From Planctomycetota bacterium (GTDB lineage Bacteria > Planctomycetota > Phycisphaerae > UBA1845 > PWPN01), in NCBI GenBank assembly GCA_016209665.1, contig JACQVT010000469.1, forward strand, positions 1 through 11,072: a stretch of DNA of 11,072 nucleotides, in the 5' to 3' direction. A program made the position numbers and the translations under genes. Positions 8,128 to 11,072 of the stretch are shown one piece after another. Within the stretch, counting starts at the first letter, position 1, and every line of letters starts with the position of its first letter. The notes below the pieces were generated by a model. That model made no database searches, was not told where the DNA came from, and saw only the letters and a program-made list of their open reading frames with translations.

Positions 8128-8307
8128 TCACGCGGGGTTCAGGTTGTCTTCGAGTTGGCCGGCCGACGCGTCAAGACTGTCCCCCTCCGTCTTCACGGAC
8201 CCATCCGCGTTGCACAGGTGGCGATGGATCGTTTCGATCAGCTTCGGCCGATCGATCGGCTTCGAGATAAAGTCGTCGCAGCCTGCATCGAGGCACTTAG
8301 CCGACAC
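8128..8307 (-). pseudogene. C-terminal remnant of a response-regulator receiver domain
   Basis: Reading the minus strand from a GTG at 8307 gives 59 residues ending in TGA. Residues 3-32 (AKCLDAGCDDF, ISKPIDRPKLIETIHRHLC) match the end of a CheY-like receiver: the alpha4-end GCDDF(I/L), the conserved beta5 Lys-Pro pair (K16-P17), and helix alpha5. A linker-like acidic tail follows. The phospho-acceptor Asp, the acidic pocket and the Thr/Ser switch residue are absent, so the fragment cannot be phosphorylated as a receiver. It overlaps the end of the universal stress protein gene by 11 bases in a different frame and has no ribosome site of its own. The likeliest history is a deletion that fused the 5' part of the USP gene to the 3' part of a response-regulator gene. 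Confidence 0.7.
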
Positions 8308-8839
8308 TGTACACCGACTGGACCAGCACCTGGGGTCGCTCGCCGCTGGCCTTGGCCAGATGGAGCGCCGTGTCCAGCGCCATCCTGGAATGCGGGGAAC
8401 CGTCGACCAGAACCAGCAGGCGGCTCAGATGGGCGTGGGCACCTGCCGGCACGACAAGCACGTCGCAGGGGGTCTTGCGGGCCAACCGGTAGAACGTCGC
8501 CCCCACCCCCATCTGATCGTGGGGCAGGCGACGGCCTACCACGATCAGGTCCAGATCGCGGTCCCGCGCGGTGCGAAGCATCTCATGAAGCCCGGTAGCT
8601 TCGGAGACGTGGATCCGGATGTTCCGCGCCAGGTCCGCCGGCAGCACCTCCGCCAGCCGCTGGTGGACCGTCTCGGGCTGAGGGCACGGGGTCGCCGCGG
8701 GCTTCTCGATGCCGCGAACGTGCATGCAGTCGATCGACTCAGGCTTGCCCAACCTCGCCAGCAGGCCGGCGAACGCCAGTGCCTCCTTGTCACCCGGCTC
8801 ATCGTTCAGATAGACGCCGAGTTTCTGAAAACGGCTCAT
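8297..8839 (-). CDS. Universal stress protein, truncated in its second USP domain
   Basis: This is a 180-residue cytoplasmic protein of the UspA superfamily, whose members bind ATP or act in stress and dormancy responses. Residues 1 to about 132 form one full domain: strand KLGVYLND, middle EMLRTARDRDLDLIVVGRR, then GVGAT-FYRLARKTPCDVLVVPAG, the region of the nucleotide-binding loop. A second domain begins at about 139 (SRLLVLVDGSPHSRMALDTAL) but ends abruptly after the second strand (VLVQSVYSVG). Tandem USPs usually run to about 280-300 residues, so some 110 residues are missing. Just past the stop, in another frame, lies a receiver-domain tail. The ATG at 8839 has GGAGG with 8 bases of spacing. 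A promoter-like pair lies about 56-85 bases upstream. The first domain is intact and may still work; the truncated second half probably does not fold normally. Confidence 0.85.
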   Translation of the reverse strand: MSRFQKLGVYLNDEPGDKEALAFAGLLARLGKPESIDCMHVRGIEKPAATPCPQPETVHQRLAEVLPADLARNIRIHVSEATGLHEMLRTARDRDLDLIVVGRRLPHDQMGVGATFYRLARKTPCDVLVVPAGAHAHLSRLLVLVDGSPHSRMALDTALHLAKASGERPQVLVQSVYSVG

Positions 8840-9021
8840 GAAGACCACCTCCCCGCCTGCCGCGAGGCTTCCGTCGCGCCGCGGGTAGGCCGGTATTCTA
8901 GGGTCGATCTGGCAGCATGGACAAGATAGCCGTCGCCACTCGGCGGCCCGCGGCAACCATGCCCCGGGTGCGAAGCCTCACGCGGTGGGGCTGGGACAAC
9001 CGCTGCCACCCAGCCTGTCAT
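8836..9021 (-). CDS. Doubtful small ORF, 61 aa
   Basis: ATG 9021 is preceded by GGAGG 10 bases away. The stop TGA overlaps the USP start codon as ATGA. The product (MTGWVAAVVPAPPREASHP onward) is rich in Arg, Pro, Gly and Ser and resembles no family I know. The candidate USP promoter falls inside it. It is listed because of the ribosome site and the coupled overlap, but it is more likely non-coding. Confidence 0.15.
   Translation of the reverse strand: MTGWVAAVVPAPPREASHPGHGCRGPPSGDGYLVHAARSTLEYRPTRGATEASRQAGRWSS
8895..8924 (-). promoter_or_regulatory. Candidate promoter of the universal stress protein gene
   Basis: On the minus strand TTGTCC (8919-8924) is 18 bases from TAGAAT (8895-8900, five of six matches to the -10 consensus). 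Transcription would start near 8888, giving a leader of about 50 bases before the USP start at 8839. If real, the USP gene is expressed independently of the hibernation factor gene upstream. Confidence 0.4.
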
Positions 9022-9239
9022 CCAAGAAACACCTCCGGCGGCGTTCTCGCCTCGATTGAGGTCGCTGGCGCTGAGGCGCGGCACGTCTCGCGCCCCGGAG
9101 CGTCATCCTCGTCAGGGGGTGGGCTTGGGCGGCAAGAAGCATGTTCGTACCTGTGACCGCGCACCGACCTGACGGGTTTCGTCTCGTCGCGGCGGTCAAC
9201 AGGAGCCGGCCGGAACGGCTGGTGCGGGCCAGTCGTCAT
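9018..9239 (-). CDS. Doubtful small ORF, 73 aa, Pro/Arg-rich
   Basis: ATG 9239 has an excellent ribosome site, AGGAGG with 6-7 bases of spacing. The stop overlaps the next ORF's start as ATGA. The product (MTTGPHQPFRPAPVDRRDE, later ending PPEVFLG) is polar, with many Pro and Arg, no membrane segment and no recognised domain. Third-position GC is only moderately high by eye, less than in the neighbouring confident genes. It could be a small disordered protein or the decayed end of a lost gene. Confidence 0.25.
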   Translation of the reverse strand: MTTGPHQPFRPAPVDRRDETKPVRSVRGHRYEHASCRPSPPPDEDDAPGRETCRASAPATSIEARTPPEVFLG

Positions 9240-9253
9240 GACGGACCTCCTCA

Positions 9254-9439
9254 TCATATGGTGGCGTCGGGTCGACGCAGACCACTGAATTCCACCCGTA
9301 GGGTCCCGGGGGTCAGCCTCTCGACGGCCGCGCTCAGCAGAAGCCGCTCAAATCCGGTACCCACCCGCGCCGCCGACATCGCCCTCGCCGTGCGTCCCGA
9401 AACGTCGGGATGTCGAGTGATGATTCGGCGGGATGTCAT
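9254..9439 (-). CDS. Doubtful small ORF, 61 aa
   Basis: ATG 9439 is preceded by GAGG with 6 bases of spacing, 72 bases after the hibernation factor stop. The product (MTSRRIITRHPDVSGRTAR onward, with FERLLLSAAVERLTPGTLRV) is basic with a possible helix-strand layout and is not recognised. A faint resemblance to the lead-in of ABC-type ATPases was noted, but no P-loop follows. It may be a real small gene in the same transcript or a remnant. Confidence 0.25.
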   Translation of the reverse strand: MTSRRIITRHPDVSGRTARAMSAARVGTGFERLLLSAAVERLTPGTLRVEFSGLRRPDATI

Positions 9440-9464
9440 CTCGCACCTCGCTTCCGTTCGTTGC

Positions 9465-9489
9465 GTTCCGGGCTCCTTTGGCCCGGGAC
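9465..9489 (-). terminator. Hairpin after the hibernation factor gene, no U-tract
   Basis: A stem of 9 bp including one wobble, centred on CCGGGC/GCCCGG (9468-9473 and 9481-9486), encloses a 7-base loop. It starts 22 bases past the hpf stop. There is no T-run on the minus strand, so it may weaken or process the transcript rather than end it. On the transcript the loop reads CAAAGGA, which contains a ribosome-site-like AAAGGA. Confidence 0.3.
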
Positions 9490-9510
9490 ACCTGCCCGCG
9501 TCGCCGGCCC

Positions 9511-9861
9511 TCACGCGAGGACCGGTTGTCCAGCACGTCTGACCGGGCGGATCCGGAGGGTTCGCCGGCGGGCCAGATCCCGTCGGACCGCGCGGGCGAT
9601 ACGCTCCACTGCTTGGCAAATGGCCGCCTCCACGCTCGAACCCTTGCCGTGGGCGGTTTTCCGGGCGGAGGGAACCATGCTGGCCTCGATTCGACATTCC
9701 TGGTCGATCCCACCGCGCGGGCCATTGAAGTCGTGAAGACGTACCACCACCGCCATCACCCGTGAGGTGAATCGACCGAGAGCGAACGCCAACCGCCGCT
9801 CGATGAACTCCGACACGGACGGGGACAGAGTCACGTTCCGTGCGAACACGTGGATGCGCAT
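9511..9861 (-). CDS. hpf: HPF/RaiA-family ribosome hibernation factor (short form)
   Basis: This 116-residue protein belongs to the family that binds the decoding centre of the 30S subunit, blocking translation and preserving ribosomes in stationary phase or stress. The beta-alpha-beta-beta-beta-alpha layout is visible: MRIHVFARNVTLS (beta1), SVSEFIERRLAFALGRF (alpha1), VMAVVVRLHDFNGPRGG and QECRIEASM (beta2-3), RKTAHGKG (beta4), then SSVEAAICQAVERIARAV (alpha2). The basic tail RRDLARRRTLRIRPVRR would contact rRNA. The long-form C-terminal dimerisation domain is absent, so it should not make 100S dimers alone. The ATG at 9861 has AGGAAGG with 5 bases of spacing. The open frame extends back to 10017, but that part crosses the divergent promoter region. 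The upstream neighbour is a divergent LysR regulator, and a universal stress protein lies downstream on the same strand. The family is clear; the name hpf rather than raiA is a choice. Confidence 0.88.
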   Translation of the reverse strand: MRIHVFARNVTLSPSVSEFIERRLAFALGRFTSRVMAVVVRLHDFNGPRGGIDQECRIEASMVPSARKTAHGKGSSVEAAICQAVERIARAVRRDLARRRTLRIRPVRRAGQPVLA

Positions 9862-9913
9862 GCCGACCTTCCTTTCTGTATCCATGGCAAGGGTTAAGCC
9901 AACCTTCCCACCC

Positions 9914-9919
9914 ATTGTA
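9914..9919 (-). promoter_or_regulatory. Possible -10 of the hibernation factor gene
   Basis: On the minus strand TACAAT (9914-9919) matches five of six -10 positions and lies about 53 bases before the hpf start. No -35 is found at 16-18 bases; TTGAAT is 23 bases away. If it is used, an activator or another sigma factor would be needed. The 9931-9944 palindrome is then placed near -25 to -40, where a regulator could act. Confidence 0.25.
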
Positions 9920-9930
9920 CGTCCCCGATG

Positions 9931-9944
9931 ATGAATGGATTCAT
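9931..9944. promoter_or_regulatory. Palindrome, candidate regulator site 1
   Basis: ATGAAT (9931-9936) and ATTCAT (9939-9944) form perfect 6-bp arms around GG, in the AT-rich region between hpf and nhaR. The same arm sequence (TGAAT/ATTCA) recurs in the second palindrome 30 bp away, about three helical turns. LysR regulators usually bind dyads in such divergent regions. Assignment to NhaR is inference. Confidence 0.35.
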
Positions 9945-9957
9945 TCAAAATATAACG

Positions 9958-9986
9958 TTGACAATTCGATTCAGTGAATGTATCGT
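9958..9986 (+). promoter_or_regulatory. Promoter of the nhaR-like gene
   Basis: A perfect -35 TTGACA (9958-9963) is followed by a 17-base spacer and TATCGT (9981-9986, four of six -10 matches). The start of transcription is expected about 7 bases on, at 9993-9994, right at the proposed ATG. The mRNA may therefore be leaderless or nearly so. Confidence 0.55.
9969..9979. promoter_or_regulatory. Palindrome inside the nhaR promoter, candidate site 2
   Basis: ATTCA (9969-9973), G, TGAAT (9975-9979) is a perfect 11-base palindrome between the -35 and -10 of the nhaR promoter. Binding there would block RNA polymerase, as expected for autorepression by a LysR regulator. GATTCA occurs in both sites, at 9938 and 9968. 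Confidence 0.35.
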
Positions 9987-9993
9987 GAAGGCC

Positions 9994-10893
9994 ATGGAAT
10001 TGCCTAACTACAATCATTTACTGTACTTCTGGATGGTGGCCCGCGAAGGTACGATCGCCGCTGCGTGCAAGCAACTGTACCTGACCCAGTCGACCATCTC
10101 CACTCAGATCGGTGCCCTGGAGAAGCGGCTGGGGGTCAAACTGTTCCGGCGGGTCGGGCGCAACCTGGTGCTGACCGAGACGGGCCAGGCGGTGTATCAC
10201 TACGCCAACGAGATCTTCGCCCTGGGCAGTGAACTGGTGGCCGTGGCCAGGGACCATCCCACCAGTCGGCCGACGCGCCTGAACATCGGGGCCCACGACA
10301 CCCTGCCCAAGCTGATCGTCTGTCGGCTCCTCGAGCCGGCCTTCAACTTGCCTGATCCCGTTCGCGTGATATGCCACGAGGGAACGCCTTCGCAATTGCT
10401 GCCGAAGTTGTCCACCCACGAAGTGGATCTGGTGTTCTCCGATGCGCCGATGGATCCGCAGATCAAGGTCCGGGCGTTCAGTCATCCGCTGGGTGAGTGT
10501 GGGGTCGCATTCTTTGCCGTGCCCGATCTCGCGCGCCGGCTGCGGCAAGGCTTTCCCGGTTCTTTCTCGGGAGCACCGGCACTGCTCCCGGCGGCGACGG
10601 CGGCCATGCGCGGCACGCTGGAGCGATGGTTCCACACGACCGGCGTGCGCCCCATCGTGGTGGCCGAGTCCGAGGACATTGAGTTGATGATCGCCTTTGG
10701 CCAGCAGGGGCGCGGCTTCTTCCCCGCTCACGATGTGATCACCGCGCAAGTGACCCGGAACCGCCAGGTCGAATGGATCGGCAGCATCAAGGGCCATACC
10801 GAGCGGTTCTATGCCATCAGCGTCGAGCGCCGGCTGAAGCACCCGGCGGTCGTGGCCATCACCGAGGCGGCACGCAACGTGCTTTTTGCGTGA
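9994..10893 (+). CDS. nhaR: LysR-family regulator, NhaR-like
   Basis: This 299-residue DNA-binding protein has an N-terminal winged helix-turn-helix at about 3-62 (NYNHLLYFWMVAREGTIAA, QLYLTQSTISTQIGALEKRL, LFRRVGRNLVLTETGQAVY). A LysR ligand-binding domain runs from about 90 to 290. The opening ME-x-x-NYxHLLYFW, the passages LPKLIVCRLLEPA and HPLGECGVAFF, and the ending RFYAISVERRLKHPAVVAI are characteristic of NhaR, the activator of the Na+/H+ antiporter gene nhaA in enterobacteria. No nhaA is in the window. The divergent neighbour is a ribosome hibernation factor, so local targets may differ. The ATG at 9994 matches the family start; only GAAGG, 2 bases away, precedes it, too close for a normal ribosome site. 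The open frame extends upstream to 9928, through the promoter. The stop is one base from the stop of the convergent pgeF-like gene. Confidence 0.9.
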   Translation: MELPNYNHLLYFWMVAREGTIAAACKQLYLTQSTISTQIGALEKRLGVKLFRRVGRNLVLTETGQAVYHYANEIFALGSELVAVARDHPTSRPTRLNIGAHDTLPKLIVCRLLEPAFNLPDPVRVICHEGTPSQLLPKLSTHEVDLVFSDAPMDPQIKVRAFSHPLGECGVAFFAVPDLARRLRQGFPGSFSGAPALLPAATAAMRGTLERWFHTTGVRPIVVAESEDIELMIAFGQQGRGFFPAHDVITAQVTRNRQVEWIGSIKGHTERFYAISVERRLKHPAVVAITEAARNVLFA

Positions 10894-10894
10894 G

Positions 10895-11072
10895 TCATTC
10901 CGGCCTCAACCCGACGAACAAGGCGAAGCGCCCGGTGGATTCGCCGTCGCGGCGGTGGCTCCAGAAACGCTGGTCGCAGATGGTGCAGATGCCGGCGGTT
11001 TCGACGCGGTCGGCCGGCACGCCGGCGGCGGTGAGTTGGCGGCGGTTGGCGGCCCACAGGTCGAAGTAGAGC
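10895..11072 (-). CDS. pgeF: YfiH/PgeF family protein (laccase domain), C-terminal end
   Basis: The minus strand encodes the last 58 residues of a protein whose start lies beyond the window. LYFDLWAANRRQL, then GVPADRVETAGICTICDQ, then RFWSHRRDGESTGRFAL match the C-terminus of the YfiH/PgeF (DUF152, multicopper polyphenol oxidase-like) family. The Cys of the GxCTxC segment is part of the family's zinc site with two His residues located upstream. Members act as purine nucleoside phosphorylases/adenosine deaminases or edit cell-wall precursors in E. coli. The first full codon is at 11071 and the stop is TGA at 10895-10897. It is convergent with nhaR, with a single base between the stop codons and no hairpin. 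Confidence 0.85.
   Translation of the reverse strand, partial: LYFDLWAANRRQLTAAGVPADRVETAGICTICDQRFWSHRRDGESTGRFALFVGLRPE

Noticed and set aside
7391..8929. 512-codon open frame on the plus strand
   Set aside because: It runs through the EamA gene in another frame and then antisense across the receiver remnant and the USP gene, so it cannot be a single real gene.
9141..9542. 133-codon open frame on the plus strand
   Set aside because: It has no ribosome site, low-complexity composition and no recognisable family. It is antisense to the hpf end and the small minus-strand ORFs.
9928..9993. 22-codon N-terminal extension of the nhaR-like gene
   Set aside because: It crosses the promoter hexamers and palindromes, and NhaR-type proteins begin at the residues encoded from 9994.
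1..11072. CRISPR array, tRNA/rRNA genes, insertion sequence or phage genes
   Set aside because: No regular direct repeats with spacers, no cloverleaf or rRNA segments, and no transposase, integrase or terminal inverted repeats were seen.

Overview
This GC-rich window looks like chromosome from a planctomycete, most likely of the Phycisphaerae type. The grounds are a mitochondrial/spirochaete-like EF-G1, a secreted protein with a PEP-CTERM-type sorting tail, a secreted propeller protein with a dockerin-like paired EF-hand tail, and a stress block of the kind seen in that phylum (short HPF/RaiA protein, universal stress protein, NhaR-type LysR regulator). This is inference from protein character, not from a marker gene. 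Coding sequence has strong third-position GC, so long antisense open frames are common and were discarded.

Layout, left to right. Positions 1-1824 (+) hold the 3' part of an elongation factor G gene, closed by a clear intrinsic terminator (1868-1900). A 470-base intergenic stretch follows, with a structured inverted repeat (2080-2131) and a sigma70-like promoter (2170-2198). It leads to a TTG-started secreted PEP-CTERM-like protein (2299-3030, +). Convergent to it is a 470-residue secreted protein (3201-4613, -) with seven propeller-like units and a dockerin-like tail. Divergent from that, and probably one transcription unit on the plus strand, are a GDP-mannose 4,6-dehydratase (4865-5872), a YdjM-type membrane protein joined to a TPR-like tail (5957-6988), and an EamA/DMT transporter (7134-8090).

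The right third is the accessory-looking part. On the minus strand an HPF/RaiA-like ribosome hibernation factor (9511-9861) is followed by about 670 bases with only doubtful small ORFs, then a universal stress protein (8297-8839) that stops early in its second USP domain. Immediately downstream, in another frame, lies the C-terminal end of a response-regulator receiver domain (8128-8307). The two look like survivors of one deletion. Divergent from the hibernation factor is an NhaR-like LysR regulator (9994-10893). Its promoter has a perfect -35 and places the predicted transcript start at or next to the start codon. The intergenic region has two palindromes with TGAAT/ATTCA arms, one of them inside the promoter. 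The window ends in the 3' end of a convergent YfiH/PgeF (laccase-domain) gene, one base from the nhaR stop.

No tRNA, rRNA, CRISPR array, transposase or integrase was found. No wholly new system is evident. The most unusual items are the truncated USP/receiver junction, the NhaR-HPF divergent pair with its palindromes, the YdjM-TPR fusion and the seven-unit propeller with a CxC...CxC insertion.
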